From Clusia tigrina (Eukaryota > Arthropoda > Insecta > Diptera > Clusiidae), in NCBI GenBank assembly GCA_920105625.2, contig OV050030.1, positions 317,568,789-317,632,788 of the forward strand: a stretch of DNA of 64,000 nucleotides. The letters run 5' to 3'. The position numbers and the translations under genes are program-made. The notes under the pieces were generated by a model. The model had not been told where the DNA came from. It ran no database searches and worked only from the letters and a program-made list of their open reading frames with translations. The first letter of the stretch is position 1. Every line of letters begins with the position of its first letter. This document shows positions 21,440 to 32,643 of the stretch, one piece after another.

Positions 21440-21818
21440 TGTTGTGTATCCTTGCGAAACTGGTGCAACGCGCACGGCAGTTGTCCGATGGTTCCTGGAC
21501 CTGTAAATCCAGCACTGATTCTACTATTAAAACTATGCCGAACTGCGGCGCAAAAACAAGACACTACCGTTTCGCTATCAGAACTACAAACCTTTATTGA
21601 GTTATAAACACTTATATTTATAAACTTACATTTACCATATACAGTGTAAACTACTTCCGCCTATTCTGCTTTCGCGGCCTGATTTCATTTGCGTGCTGAT
21701 CATGCACTTTGGCACTGCTTGTACCGAGCCACCCTGAAAGCTTGCATTGGTTAACACTGTATGGGAAGTCATGTCGTGAGTCGACTACTCGTAGGTAGCC
21801 GTATCTTGACTCACAACA
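21440..21818 (-). repeat. E1 5' LTR
   Basis: 379 bp, TGTTGTGTATCC...CTCACAACA. Sense-strand AATAAA at 21593-21598. Flanked on the right by TTAG, which does not recur left of 1698. Confidence 0.92.
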
Positions 21819-21824
21819 TTAGGC

Positions 21825-23885
21825 TAAGCGCACTTAAACGTTGTGTTGTGCAAGCCTCTCTGGGATGCATCATTTTTGCTCCTGCCCAGTTGGGTGCTGC
21901 ATAGAGCATTACGGAATCCGATACCGTCGCCAGAAGTTGCTTCCAATGTTTGGCAGAATCCGCGCAAGTGCGCCTTGAATTTTAGGGCCTTTTTGCTGAC
22001 CGCGTGATATCATCAGCATAGCCAATAATATTCACGTTTTCCGGCATATTCAAATCCGGGATGCCGTTGTACTTGGCGTTACAGATCCTTGAGGAACCCC
22101 GTCGGTTACTTGGTATGCTTTTACGCCCGCCTCTGTCTTGTACTGTAGCACCCTGTTGCCGAGGTAGCTACCTATTATGCGCCACAAGTATGTTGGTACT
22201 CCAAAAATCTCCAGAACCTAGATTATATGTCCCCAATTCTCAGAATTGAAGGCATTCGTGATATCTACAGTGACCACCGCGCAGTACATTTTGGCGCCAC
22301 CCTGCCATCTAGTGCCACTCGTCGTATTTCGGGCAATGCCTACTACCGCTCTGATCGCGTCGACTGTAGACCTCCCTTTCCGAAAACCGAACTGTCGGTC
22401 AGAGAGCCCTCCTGGACGCTCGAATGTCTCTTGCCGTCTTTCACAAACGATACGCTCTAGGATATTTCCCACTCTCTCCAGCATACAAAGTGGACGATAG
22501 GAGGATGCCTGGTCGGGTGACTTTCCGGGTTTTAGCAACAGCACCAGCCTCTGCCATTTCCACTCGTCTGGAAAAATGCCTTCGCTCAGACAGGCGTCAT
22601 ACAGCTTTGCGAACAGTTTTGGTCTCGCTCTTGGCGCTGCCTTGAAGGACACATTTGGGACTCCATCCAAACCAGAAGACTTGTTGTCGTCGACCCGTGA
22701 TATACTCGACAATACCTCATCGACAGTGACTATATGTCTCCTCTGTACATCTGGCGTCAAGACGGCTCTCGTTTCGCTCTGTGGGGGAAGAGCGTTACCA
22801 CTATGCGCTGCATCAGCTCTGGGAATGTAGGCTGAGGCGCTCTGGGTCCCTTAACTTTGCGCATGACCGTTTTGAATGCTAGACCCCACGGGAATTGGTC
22901 AGCACTCTCCTTCAACTCTCTGAAGCACTTGTTTTTGCTCTCTGTTATAGCTGCTTTCAGAGTTCTTGTGCTTACCTTGTAGCCTGCCCGAAGCTCCTCG
23001 AAATTCGGTGTCGATCGAGATCTTTGCGCCTTGCTTCTTGGTTGGTGGCCGCTCTTCCGAATCGCATCAATTTCATTGGTCCACCAGTAAAAGGGAGTCC
23101 TTGATGTATTGTTGGACCTTCGCGGCATCGCTGCATCATATGCTTCTTTAATGTACAAAGCGATTTCCGCAGCCATGGTGCTTGCAGTGTCGCCTCCAAT
23201 AGACGCTGACTTCCAGGCGACGTCAAACGACGTCAAACGACTTCACGTCGAACGCCCTCTTTCGCTAGCCAATTTTTTGCTCCTTACGCGTGAACTGCTT
23301 TGTTCTTCGCACCATGTCTATTATAATGGTATTGTGATCGCAGCCCGTGTATATATCACTGACATTCTAGATAATTCGACTGGCAGTTTTGTCGTCCGCA
23401 AAGGCTAGATATATGATGGACCTGCCTCTTCCATTGTCGAATGTGTAGTGACCTGGAGCATTCAACAGTACTACTTCAAAAAGCGGTGCCTGTAGGCACT
23501 GCCCCAAGTTCGAGACCACGCGTTGAAGTCACTATCAATGATTATGGGCTGTTTCCCTTTCGCTTCTTCCATCAGCGATGTTATCAGTTTCCCGAACTGT
23601 CTCTGTGTCCAACTTGAGGGGAGCGTAGCAGCTGAATAGATAAATGTTCTCTAGTTTCACACAGGTCTAACCGCTCTCTTTGTCTGCCATCTTGCTCTGA
23701 GGGGTGGTTTCCCCGATCGCAAAGATGGCTGCTCTGCCTGTTTCATCCGCAGATCAGTATTCCCTTCCTTGCATAAGTCTCCGAAAGTAGCGCCACATCT
23801 GCATTCACTTCATTTTTATAATGCATCAGAAGATCCTGTGCAGCTTTACAATGATTTAGATTAAGCTGGAGTACTCTCATACCTT
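21825..23885 (-). pseudogene. ORF2 (endonuclease and RT) of R1 element 1
   Basis: Begins M-R-V-L-Q-L-N-L-N-H-C-K-A-A-Q-D-L-L, the apurinic-like endonuclease start usual for R1, with A-D-V-A-L-L-S-E (23743-23885). The endonuclease middle (23240-23740) is degraded. A linker ORF lies at 22757-23236. RT at 22218-22760 has S-G-L-D-G-V-P, Q-F-G-F-R-K-G-R-S-T and V-D-I-T-N-A-F-N-S. Beyond 22218 the V-P-Q-G and Y-A-D-D motifs survive only in broken frames, out of order with short deletions. Inactive. Confidence 0.8.
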
Positions 23886-23934
23886 CTTCTTTTCTAAAGC
23901 CTCCCGATGTCATGGACATTTCAGTCTGCCTGCT

Positions 23935-25240
23935 GGATGCGACTCGTTGCAAAAAGCGCATTTTGTTTCATTTTGGCATTTCGCAGAAATGTTGCCAGCC
24001 TCGCCACACTTTTGTTCGAGTCCTGTTCGATCCGGCTCTTTGCATCCAGCTGCCTTGTGCCAGTAGCCCCAGCACTTATAGCAGCGTTGTGGTGTTACGA
24101 CTTCTGCTAGTCGGCAGCTAGCCCATCCTACATGCAGATATTTTAATGCGAGTGCCTTTTTGACATCCTCCGCCGGCTTGCTTCAAAAAGCCTTTTATCA
24201 TGTTCACCTGGTCTCGCAGTGCATCGCAGATATCTTCTTTCGAGTAAAATTCCGCGACGAGTCCCTTACACTCTAGCGTAACCATGTGCGTGCGTACTTT
24301 CACTGTGGCTGCGTCCTTTACCACGCTTTCAATGGCTGCCTGATATGTGGCCGCGTTCACGTCCTTGGCTCTCTTCAGCTCTCTGTGCAGTTCTCCTTTT
24401 TGCGTTCGGCGGATAGTCTTCACAGCGTCTTTCCGAGACTTCAGCTGCTCACATTCCTTTACGCTCCGTACGATGCTGGCGTATGACCTTAATTTTTCGC
24501 CATTACAATTATTGCATCTGTTTTTGGTCTAATGGTCTTAACCGTAGACTTAAATTTCTTCTGCGATTTCTTCTGCACCCTTGTCCACTCTGCATATCGC
24601 TGGGTCAAGGCACTGCCGTAGCCTGTGGTTTTCCCGTCGGCACCTGTTTTGCTGTTGTTGATTTGACTCTGGTTCCGTCGTCACCTTCGTTTTCACCTTC
24701 AGTCCCTGCTGCTGCATTGGTCCAAGGCTCTTTTTGGTCGCAGGAGCAATTACAGCGTTGCCTTGCCCCTCCGTCGCCTTGGGACTAGTGTTGTCTTCAC
24801 TCAGACGCTTCGCCTATTGTGAAAACTTTGTCCATGGAGAACTGGTCTCCTGTGCAGCATTACCTCTACACTGCCATTGTTTTTCTGCCTTCTGATACAG
24901 ATCTTGTAGAATATCTACCAGGGTCCGTATAGGCTGGTGTATAGATCTGCGTTGTGGGTTGGCGCCAATCATTAATGCCAGCTTTCCCAGATTCTGGCCC
25001 AGTAAATTGAACGGATCGCCCGTGCTCGCCTTCGTTGTAGTTGGCACATTCTCCATGCATGGAGGTGACGAGCTTGAACGCTCTTGACTTGCGTCAACCT
25101 CTCCGGTGAACGAGCCATTCTGGAGTTCTTTCCGAATGGGTCTTCAAGAACTGGATCCTTATTAAGAATACTGATGCCGATCTCCTGATTTTTCACTCCG
25201 AATCGGGCGATCGCAGGTCGCTCATTTTCATCATGTTTTT
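23935..25240 (-). pseudogene. ORF1 (Gag-like) of R1 element 1
   Basis: Starts near an ATG at about 25234 and is broken soon after by a stop and frame changes (pieces at 24972-25196, 24814-25056, 24118-24423). The middle piece holds the conserved R-R-T-x-K-G-E-L and L-E-C-K-G-L-V-A-E-F-Y-S-K-E-D-I block. The 3' end has CCHC-type knuckles: C-Y-K-C-W-G-Y-W-H-K-A-A-G-C near 24070, then C-A-F-C-N-E-S-H near 23955. ORF1 binds element RNA in a ribonucleoprotein. Many lesions; not functional. Confidence 0.75.
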
Positions 25241-25630
25241 AACCTAAGTAGGTACAAAAACACTAGGTACAAAAAGTTAATAACTACGACTAATATTCTA
25301 TACTATAAATCTGTAAGTTTTACAAGTACTGTACGCAATAGTAATTTTTACAAGTACTGTATGCCAGCTGTTTTTGCTTTGTTTAATTGTTACAGACTTA
25401 CCGATGTGTATTATTCGAAGGTTGTTTTCACTTTTTTAATTAATTCTATTTTTATGAAAAAAAGTCTTTTTCGTACTCAGTTAACAATCGACAATAAACA
25501 CTTGCTTAATTAAATACTCCGATTTTCACAGTATACGAGTACAATCCAGTATTTACCACGAAATTTAACAAATTATCGTCTCACAAACTGAATGCACTGT
25601 GTGCTGCCGTCACCGATATGTCCCCATAAG
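25241..25630. other. AT-rich spacer
   Basis: No gene seen. Contains a short direct repeat (TTTTACAAGTACTGTA-like at about 25318 and 25348) and probably the 5' end of R1 element 1. Confidence 0.4.
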
Positions 25631-26160
25631 TTTTTTTTTATATTTAATATGCGGGACTCTACCTCCGCTAAAACCTCCTCTCGCCATTGCGGTGTTTCTC
25701 CCCGGAGACACTGATTAGGTTTTACTTCGTATAAGAGTATTTAATGCTCACACGTCACTATTAGGTCTGTCTATGTGTCAGTCTTATGTACCTCGAGTTC
25801 CGCATGACGCTGGCGATTGCCTTCACCATAGCGCGCTCGTTCTTCTTTTCGCAGCGCAATCATAATGGTGGCCGCTGTCGAGCATACTGCTTCCCACTTG
25901 GTGAGCGTATCGCACATGTGCTCACAGAGGTTGTCCATTGTTGCGGGCTCCTCTAGGACAACACCCAGTGTATCCCGAACGTCCTTAAATTCCTGGCAGT
26001 AGAATAACACGTGCTGTGCGTTCTCGAGCATTCCCGGGCAGTGCGGGCAATACGGGTCCTCCTCAAACTTCCACTCAAATAGGTACTACCTAAAGCATCC
26101 GTGGCCACTTAGTAGCTGGGTGACATAGTGGTTTAGCTCTCCATGCTTTCTTGTTACCTA
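25631..26160 (-). mobile_element. 3' end of another R1-clade element
   Basis: Minus strand: the C-terminal zinc-ribbon region of an R1-type ORF2 (about 25771-26155), with L-S-G-H-G-C-F-R, C-P-H-C-P-G and A-Q-H-V-L-F-Y-C, ending at a stop at 25771. A GC-rich 3' UTR follows, ending in an A-rich run near 25630. One stop interrupts the start. Upstream RT is absent because the plus-strand relic begins at once at 26165. Confidence 0.75.
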
Positions 26161-26164
26161 TGTT

Positions 26165-28600
26165 ATGCATGGGATCAGCCTGAAGATCCATCTACCTTTG
26201 TCCGTTTGTTCCCATCTGCGTTGCCAATCTGCTATGGTATTGGCCCTTTACATTGCTTTGTCGACGTTTGTAGAGAGCGGGGATGATCTGCCTCTATTCC
26301 TAGCGTCCTGCTACATGTCGCACGACGATGTTGCATCACCGGAAGAGCTAGAAGAAAAGGCTAACAGGGAGAAATTGGCCACTATCATAGGTTCGGATGC
26401 AAACGCACACCACTGGGTGTGGCAACGTGCCGACATCAATGATAGAGGTGAGTCACTTTTTAACTTTATTATGCAAAATAGTCATGTATTGCTAATCTAT
26501 GTGAATACCCAATATTCATGGCGCTCACCTCGAAAAACGTGTTCGACATCACGCACCACACTAGCGGCAAAACTCTGATTAAAGAGTGGAGCGCACTCGA
26601 CATACCTTCGTTCTCTGATCATACCTACATTAGTTTTGAGGTAACTTTCTATCCCAAAATGCTGAGAAAAATGCTAAGAAATCCCAGGAACACAAACTGG
26701 GACCTCTAACAAAATACTGAAAGGAAAGCTGGTTAGGCCTAGTACGATCAAATCCTATATATATCTCGAAGAGAAATAGAATCTATTGACCCACATGCTA
26801 GTAAAGCCTCCCATACCAATGCCGAGTCTTATCCGTAAAGATAACAAAGAATGGACATCTAGTTGTCAGGAATCGCTTGAGGCGCTCGTTAATGCGCACT
26901 TTCCTGGCTGCAAAGATACAACTAATCTCTAACCCCCAAGAACTGAGTTGGAAAACTTACCACGGGACTTGATTACAACGGAACGGGTACTTTGGGCAAC
27001 AAACTCAATTACCCCTTACAAGTCACCAGGGCTTAACGGAATATTCCCAGCCATGTTGCAGAAGGCTCTGCACCTGCTAACACCCTGACTTAAGCAAATA
27101 TACAAAGAATACTTGACGTATAACAATGTTCAGGTGAGCTGAAGAGAAGCGAGAGTTGTATTTATACCGAAGGCAAGTAAATGCAATCATCTCTACACAA
27201 AGGACTACCGACCAATTAGTTTAACATAATTTTTCCTAAAAATGTTTGCAAAAATACTTGGGGACGACATGAGGGTCTCTATAGGTTCAGATGGTATCTC
27301 AAAAGAACAATATGCATACACCAAAGGCAAGTCCACGGAGCCGGCACATCACCCACTTGAGAGGGCACTGGAGTATAAATAATACGCCCTAGGAATATTT
27401 CTCGATATAGCTGGTGCTTTCAACCGAAGCCATCTTAGATGGTATCAGAACTACAAATATTAATGATGCGGCTTATCTATGGATTCGAAGCCTATTGAGC
27501 GGTAGTAGGATAAGGGCAGAGTGGAACGGCGCCGAATAGATAAGGGGAGTACAGAGGGAATCCACAAGGAGGGGTTTTATACCCACTTCTTTGGTCGCAC
27601 GTTGTCAACAGAATTCTGGATAAGTTTGACGGTAAAGCTCCAAAGTTGTAACGGAGAAATGCTTGTCGCATCTCAGTGATCTAATGATCGACACTCTAAA
27701 AACTATATACAGTTGGGCAACAGAAGCATGCCTAACCTTCAACGTGGAAAAAACTGACCTGATAGTTTTCAGCAGAAGGTATAAGATCCCGCCGTGGAAA
27801 CCACCAAAACTCAACAGTAAGGTATTCACTCTAAAAAGCCACACAAAATACTTAGAGGGAAATAGTAGACAGTAACCTTTCATGGAAGTTCAATATGAAG
27901 GAAATGGTAATGAAAGATACCATCGCTCTATATGCTTGTAAAAAGATTGTTGGATGCACTTGGGGCCTCTCTCCTTGGTGCTGCATAGCCGCAGCAAGAC
28001 CTATTCTCGCCTGCATACTACAAACTACGAAATCTACAAAAAACTTCTAGAAAGATAGCCACGCTGCGATCAAAGCTATAACTTCATGCTGTGCATCTTC
28101 CAGAAAAGTTCTGAATTGCAAGGCAGCTATGGATAGAGTGGCCACCAATCGGAAGCTACATATCTAACGAGCAAACAACTAACCTACTAATGCTTCTAAG
28201 AATGAACATTGGTCGTTTTGAAGATGATATGATAAGAAACTTGACAGAACGGTGGAATACTACCACATGTAAAATCGCAAAGCTCATGTGCAATCCGTAC
28301 GGCACTCATACCAAATCGATACTGACACTTCCGAGGAAGGATTGCGAAACGGTAGTAGGAATACTCACAGGTAACTGTCTAACGGCGGTACACGCTGAAA
28401 GAATGGGACTCACAAACAACAATGAATGCAGGAAAGGTGGGAAGCAGCGCACAAGAGAAACTTTTGGAGCATCTAATATGCCTATGCTCCGCAATATCGA
28501 AAATTATGACATCTGGAAGCCCCGTGGTTTGAAGGACTAGAAGAGGTACATTCAGTTAAGTTATTCCTTCACGGGGCGGGCTGAGAGTTTTTCCTCACTC
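26165..28600 (+). mobile_element. LOA/Jockey-group non-LTR relic on the plus strand
   Basis: One of few elements with sense on the plus strand. Endonuclease part (26165-26578): S-D-A-N-A-H-H-W-V-W, then D-I-N-D-R-G-E-S-L. RT remnants at about 27000-27880 in broken frames: K-D-Y-R-P-I-S-L-T, K-G-K-S-T-E, F-L-D-I-A-G-A-F-N. A C-terminal piece (28190-28540) has V-V-G-I-L-T-G-N-C-L-T-A-V-H-A-E-R-M-G-L, usual after the RNase H of LOA-type proteins. At least six stops or frame changes. No RNase H domain is recognisable. The exact clade is uncertain. Confidence 0.65.
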
Positions 28601-28699
28601 TCGTATCTTGGTCATTCTAACGGCTTTAGCTCGCTAAACCTCTAGCTCTTTGCTCTTCGTATCTTACTTGTTTCAGATTCCGACCAGTATATCCGCTGC

Positions 28700-29474
28700 T
28701 GTATCCCATGCCTCCTGTGACTCAAGCATGTACCGAAGAACACCAGCTGGGGTTACTTACTCTCTTATATAACGCTCAAGCAGGCGTTTTGCACCCGTAA
28801 ATCTGCCGCATTCCATCAACACATGTTCCGCATTATCATAGCTGCCAACTCAGTACAGGTAGTATGGGTCCTCCACATATCTGTTCTTGTGCAGATACTT
28901 TCGAAAGCATCCGTGTCCCGATAGGAATTTCGTTAGGTGGTAGTTAGCTTCACCGTGTCTTCGGGCGATTGTTCTCGCACAGATAGGTGTGTTAGAATTG
29001 TTATGCAGTTTCTTCAACACAATTCTGTACACGCTGCCCCAGGGATTATTTTGTACCTCTTCTCTGAGGGTGGTGAAAGCCTCACTCTTTTTTGTCTTAT
29101 TGCCTTGCACAATTCCTTCCTTTTTGCCTTGAATTCTGCTTGGGTCTATTCGTAGTTTTCAGAACCCCTAGCCCTTTGGTAACGTCTGCGACATCTGTGG
29201 CTTTCTTTACGCAGGGAGGCAATGGTTTCATTCCACCAATACATTTGCGTTCTCCCATTTCCTCTTCCTTTTCTAGGCATGGCGGCATCGCATGCATTAG
29301 TAAGGTGGCCCATAAGTCGTCTGGTCCTGAGGTCTGCGCTGCCTTGCGTTTCTTCCATGTTGTCAAGCATGTACTCCAACATTTCGCAGTCCATCTGTTT
29401 TGTCTCCCAGCCTTTTTCTTGTACCTTTCGATCTGTCTTACGCATTTTAAATCGTTTTGGTGACAGTATTTCAA
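28700..29474 (-). pseudogene. ORF2 remnant of R1 element 2
   Basis: A linker segment (29097-29474) with M-P-P/A-M-P-R, Y-W-W-N and R-R-R-Y-Q-R-A-R patterns joins directly to the C-terminal H-G-E-A-N-Y-H-L-T-K-F-L-S-G-H-G-C-F-R-K-Y-L (28850-29110). The whole RT is deleted between them (near 28980). Inactive. Confidence 0.7.
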
Positions 29475-29525
29475 ATATAAGTGCTTGGTGGATACTATGC
29501 GTATATACAGATAATACTTCCCACT

Positions 29526-30419
29526 TTATCTAGAGATCGCTCTGCTCGCATATTGCTCTGGCTCACATATTGCGCATTTAGGTTTGGCCTCGCACATTTT
29601 AGCTAAATGCCCTTTATATCCACACTTTAGGCAAACACCTGAACGGTCCCCTTTGCCCTTACAGCGTCTAGCTATGTGACCATATTCGAGGCATCGGAAG
29701 CATCTGGTTGGAGTTATGTACTCACCTAGCCTACATCTTACCCAACCTACACGCATGCGACCGGCTTCCGCAAGTATGTTAGCCAGTTTATATGGAAGGC
29801 TAATCAGCGCTGTCTTCGTGCCATCCCGTGTGGGTCGCATAGACTTAATTGCGTTTTTTCCTATGCCTGCAATTTCGGGAGATTGTTCTCTTATGGCACT
29901 ACATATTTCTTCGTGTGTGGTGACTTCATCCAGGTCCCGGTACTCGTTTGTTGTTTCCTGGCAGAGTGCTCTAACATTTGCTGAGCTCTGGAGGATCCGC
30001 TCAGCTATTTCTTTAAGTTTGCTGGCCTGCTCTCCTGACCCGCCTTTGAGCTCCATTATCAGTTCTCCTTTGGTGGTCTTCCTTATTTTTTTGACACTTT
30101 TGCCAACCTCATCCAGTTCAGGCTTTGCCTTCAACGATTTTAACATGTCAGCATAAGACATCTCTCCTATTTTTGCTATCAATATAGCGTCCGGTAGTGT
30201 AGCCTTCTTCCTCGGCTGACCTATTTCTCCATTCTGTGGCTCCGTTGGGAGTTTGTTCCCACTCTTACCCTCCGGGCGCCTCTTTCCGACCACTTTCCAT
30301 TCCTCAGCATTTCGCTTTGGTACTGTTTCCTCGATGGGTCCAGTGGCTTTTTCCTGCTGATCGCTCGCTTTAGCTATAATACCGATTTTGCCCCCGGAAT
30401 TAGCACTTCTTTTCTGCAA
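29526..30419 (-). CDS. ORF1 (Gag-like RNA-binding protein) of R1 element 2
   Basis: 297 residues in one open frame. The N-terminal third is basic and disordered. The conserved block D-A-I-L-I-A-K-I-G-E-M-S-Y-A-D-M-L (about residue 80-97) and K-K-I-R-K-T-T-K-G-E-L-I-M-E-L are found in R1-type ORF1s. Near the C-terminus lie three knuckles: C-F-R-C-L-E-Y-G-H-I-A-R-R-C, C-L-K-C-G-Y-K-G-H-L-A-K-M-C and a partial C-A-I-C. The protein should bind element RNA. It has no lesion, although its partner ORF2 is destroyed. The start could lie a little upstream, where the element is truncated. Confidence 0.8.
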   Translation of the reverse strand: MQKRSANSGGKIGIIAKASDQQEKATGPIEETVPKRNAEEWKVVGKRRPEGKSGNKLPTEPQNGEIGQPRKKATLPDAILIAKIGEMSYADMLKSLKAKPELDEVGKSVKKIRKTTKGELIMELKGGSGEQASKLKEIAERILQSSANVRALCQETTNEYRDLDEVTTHEEICSAIREQSPEIAGIGKNAIKSMRPTRDGTKTALISLPYKLANILAEAGRMRVGWVRCRLGEYITPTRCFRCLEYGHIARRCKGKGDRSGVCLKCGYKGHLAKMCEAKPKCAICEPEQYASRAISR

Positions 30420-30711
30420 ACTCTTATTCTTCTTCTTCGATGTTGCCGCTGTCTCTTCGTCCTCTCGTTGTCTCTTTGGGGTACCGCCCTCGTACCTCCA
30501 CGTGTGTGTGTGTGTCTATAATTATTCTTTTTTTGTTTTTTGTTTTTTTTTTGTGTGTATTGGAGGTGGAAATCTGCAACCAGACTCTGGACGACGCGCC
30601 AGTAGTGTGGGGCTCTTACCCACTAAAACCACCCCCACATACGCCTCCCCGACGGTACATAACCGCTAAGCAATACTTCATTCGGGGAGGCGAATGTTCA
30701 AAGGACCCTTC

Positions 30712-31059
30712 CTATGGATTCCCTGAACGTCGTCGCCACTCCGAGTGGCGGAGGTCTCGCATTATTGCTGCCGAAGCGTCACAGACCACATCCCATTTCT
30801 TGGGGCACTCGAGCATATGGTGCACGATATTGTCAAGGGTCACGGGCTCTCCGCAAACTCTCTGACGCACCGCTCTGGCACCGCTGTACCGCGGGCATGC
30901 GAAAAGGACATGCTCCGCGTCCTCTGGCTCCGTGCCTCCACAGTTTCCACAACAGGGGCATTCATCCAGATGGAATTTGTGCAAATATGTGCGGAAACCT
31001 CCGTGCCCGGTCAGCATTTGTGTGACCTGGTAGTTCACGTCGTCATGCGACCTATTCAT
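30712..31059 (-). pseudogene. ORF2 C-terminal zinc-ribbon piece, R1 element 3
   Basis: 116 residues with T-G-H-G-G-F-R-T-Y-L-H-K, C-P-C-C-G-N-C-G and E-H-V-L-F-A-C-P-R, then the end of the protein. It is in a different frame from the RT, so a frame change lies between 31060 and 31090. The same module is seen at 25771-26155 and 28850-28980. Confidence 0.75.
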
Positions 31060-31086
31060 CCATCATTGGAGGTCAGCAATCAGTCT

Positions 31087-32424
31087 CTACGTCCAGCGGC
31101 CCTTCCCATCCCATTGGGCTTGATACTCCCGTATGGTGCGCTGCCTGTTGCCTACTAAGCGATCTTCCGCACTGGACTCGTGCGTACTTCTGCTGTAGTA
31201 TAGTCTCCACGACTCCTTGGCCAGCAGGTCCAAAGGGATCATACAAGCAATTACCAGCGCGGCGTCTGTGGACACACTTCGATGGGCACAGATCGTTCGA
31301 AGTGCACTTCTCCTATAGGCTGCCTCTATGGTGCGAACGTATGCCATGACATTCGCCTTATCAGCCCATATGGGCGCCCCATACAGGAGTACGGATTTGA
31401 CAACTCCTGATATGAGCTGTCTCTTCCGCTGCCGCGGTCCTCCAAGGTTCGGCATTATCCGGCAAAGCGAAGAGCAGATCCCAGCCGCCTTTTCGCCTAC
31501 ATGCCTCAAGTGTTCCTTGAATGTTAATCTGGAGTCTATCCAAACGCCTAGGTACTTCAAGTGTGTGATCGTGGTAATGGAGCAGTTTCCAACTCTTATC
31601 TCCACGACATCCTGTACCTTTCGACTCGAAATAAGGATGGCCTCCGTTTTTTGCTCCGCCAGTCTAAGTCCTGAATTCGCCAGCCATCTCCCAACAATGG
31701 CCACTGTGCGATTCGCCTCCGCTACTACCTCTTCCAGATGTTTCGCCGCGATCACTAACACTATGTCGTCCGCATATCCGATGATTTTTACATCATGGGG
31801 CCCCTGTATGCGGAGAATGCCATCATACATAACATTCCAGAGTAGTGGACCCAGCACAGACCCCTGGGGAACCTCTCCGGTGACTTTATGCGTTTCCATA
31901 CCTCGCTCGGACTCGTATAGCAGCATCCTGTCGTTAAAATAGTCGGCAATCATCCGTCTTAGGTAGACGGGCACTCCAAACTCTGCGAGCGAACTCGCAA
32001 TGCGCGCCCAGCTCCCCGAGTTAAAGGCATTCTTGACATCAAGGGTGACCACAAGGCAATACCTCTTGGAGCCCCCCTTCCATCTTCGTCCTCGTATCGC
32101 CCCCTTCGCCATTTGGATGACGTCATCAATGGCATCCAATGTCGATCTTGTTTTCCGGAATCCATATTGGCGTCGCGCCAGTCCTCCAGCCTCCACTAGA
32201 GCCTCTTCAATGCGGTTGCAAATAATCCGCTCCAGGACCTTCCCTGCCGTGTCTAGCATGCACAGGGGATGATAGGCTGATCGGTCTTCCGTTGGCTTAT
32301 CAGCTTTTGGCATCAGAACCAGCCGCTGCCTTTTCCACCGTTTTGGGAAGACACCTTGTCTTAAACAGTCCTCGTAAAGAGACCTCATTGCATCTGGGTG
32401 TAGCGCAGCTGCCGTTTTGAGCAC
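31087..32424 (-). CDS. Reverse transcriptase domain of ORF2, R1 element 3
   Basis: 445 open residues; the true frame continued further upstream and is broken near 32470. Motifs in order: fingers with R-L-V-L-M-P-K (34-40), Y-G-F-R-K-T-R-S-T (87-95), L-D-V-K-N-A-F-N-S with the first catalytic Asp (128-136), V-P-Q-G-S-V-L-G-P-L-L-W-N (185-197), Y-A-D-D (217-220) and the thumb H-L-K-Y-L-G-V. A C-terminal zinc-ribbon piece (30712-31059, C-P-C-C-G-N-C-G and H-V-L-F-A-C-P-R) follows in another frame. In R1 elements this enzyme copies element RNA at the nicked target. The polymerase core looks intact but the ORF as a whole is not. Confidence 0.85.
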   Translation of the reverse strand: MLKTAAALHPDAMRSLYEDCLRQGVFPKRWKRQRLVLMPKADKPTEDRSAYHPLCMLDTAGKVLERIICNRIEEALVEAGGLARRQYGFRKTRSTLDAIDDVIQMAKGAIRGRRWKGGSKRYCLVVTLDVKNAFNSGSWARIASSLAEFGVPVYLRRMIADYFNDRMLLYESERGMETHKVTGEVPQGSVLGPLLWNVMYDGILRIQGPHDVKIIGYADDIVLVIAAKHLEEVVAEANRTVAIVGRWLANSGLRLAEQKTEAILISSRKVQDVVEIRVGNCSITTITHLKYLGVWIDSRLTFKEHLRHVGEKAAGICSSLCRIMPNLGGPRQRKRQLISGVVKSVLLYGAPIWADKANVMAYVRTIEAAYRRSALRTICAHRSVSTDAALVIACMIPLDLLAKESWRLYYSRSTHESSAEDRLVGNRQRTIREYQAQWDGKGRWT

Positions 32425-32643
32425 TCGGTTGTGGATTCCATCTGGGCCAGGTGCCTTCTGGTCCCCAAATCCTCAAACCGCCCGCATCACCTCGTCAGTG
32501 GTCACACTGGGTAATTCTTCGTGCAATTCGAGGGGAAGTTGGCCAGGCACGTCGTCCTATGCTGGGAAGAGCTCTCCCATGAGCAAGTCGGGGCAGCTTG
32601 GGGCTGGTTGCCTATGGCAAGGGAGCTTTTTCATCACAAGCCT

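Larger units (their letters stand above)
1698..21818 (-). mobile_element. E1: env-bearing errantivirus-like gypsy element, degenerate
   Basis: Minus-strand LTR retrotransposon read right to left: 5' LTR 21440-21818, tRNA-Ser-type primer-binding site 21424-21436, gag 19012-21243, pol 15026-19075, a spacer of about 1 kb, env 12043-13955, purine-rich (sense) 3' untranslated region, polypurine tract 2101-2117, 3' LTR 1698-2100. Gag-pol-env order, a -1 pol frame and an F-like Env match errantiviruses (17.6/297/ZAM-type, which use tRNA-Ser). All genes are broken. Element B (2313-11836) splits the 3' UTR and a Jockey fragment (about 16150-16660) splits the integrase. The two LTRs differ by several indels of about 15-40 bases and no target duplication is visible, so the insertion is old or its ends come from two copies. 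E2 at 45300 is a sister family. Confidence 0.85.
21825..25240 (-). mobile_element. R1-clade non-LTR element 1, degenerate
   Basis: Minus-strand element with ORF1 (about 23935-25240) and ORF2 (about 21825-23885). Families with this ORF1 zinc-knuckle plus endonuclease/RT plan are the R1 group. The 3' part of ORF2 is missing: the sequence stops against the E1 5' LTR at 21818, and the missing end is not found left of E1. Nothing here resembles 28S rDNA, so this is not an rDNA insertion. Confidence 0.8.
28601..30509 (-). mobile_element. R1-clade element 2: intact ORF1, deleted ORF2
   Basis: Minus strand. ORF1 at 29526-30419 is whole. ORF2 keeps only its linker and C-terminal end (28700-29474); endonuclease and RT are missing. 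The 5' end is cut at about 30500 by the tail of R1 element 3. The 3' end near 28600 meets the plus-strand LOA relic. Confidence 0.75.
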
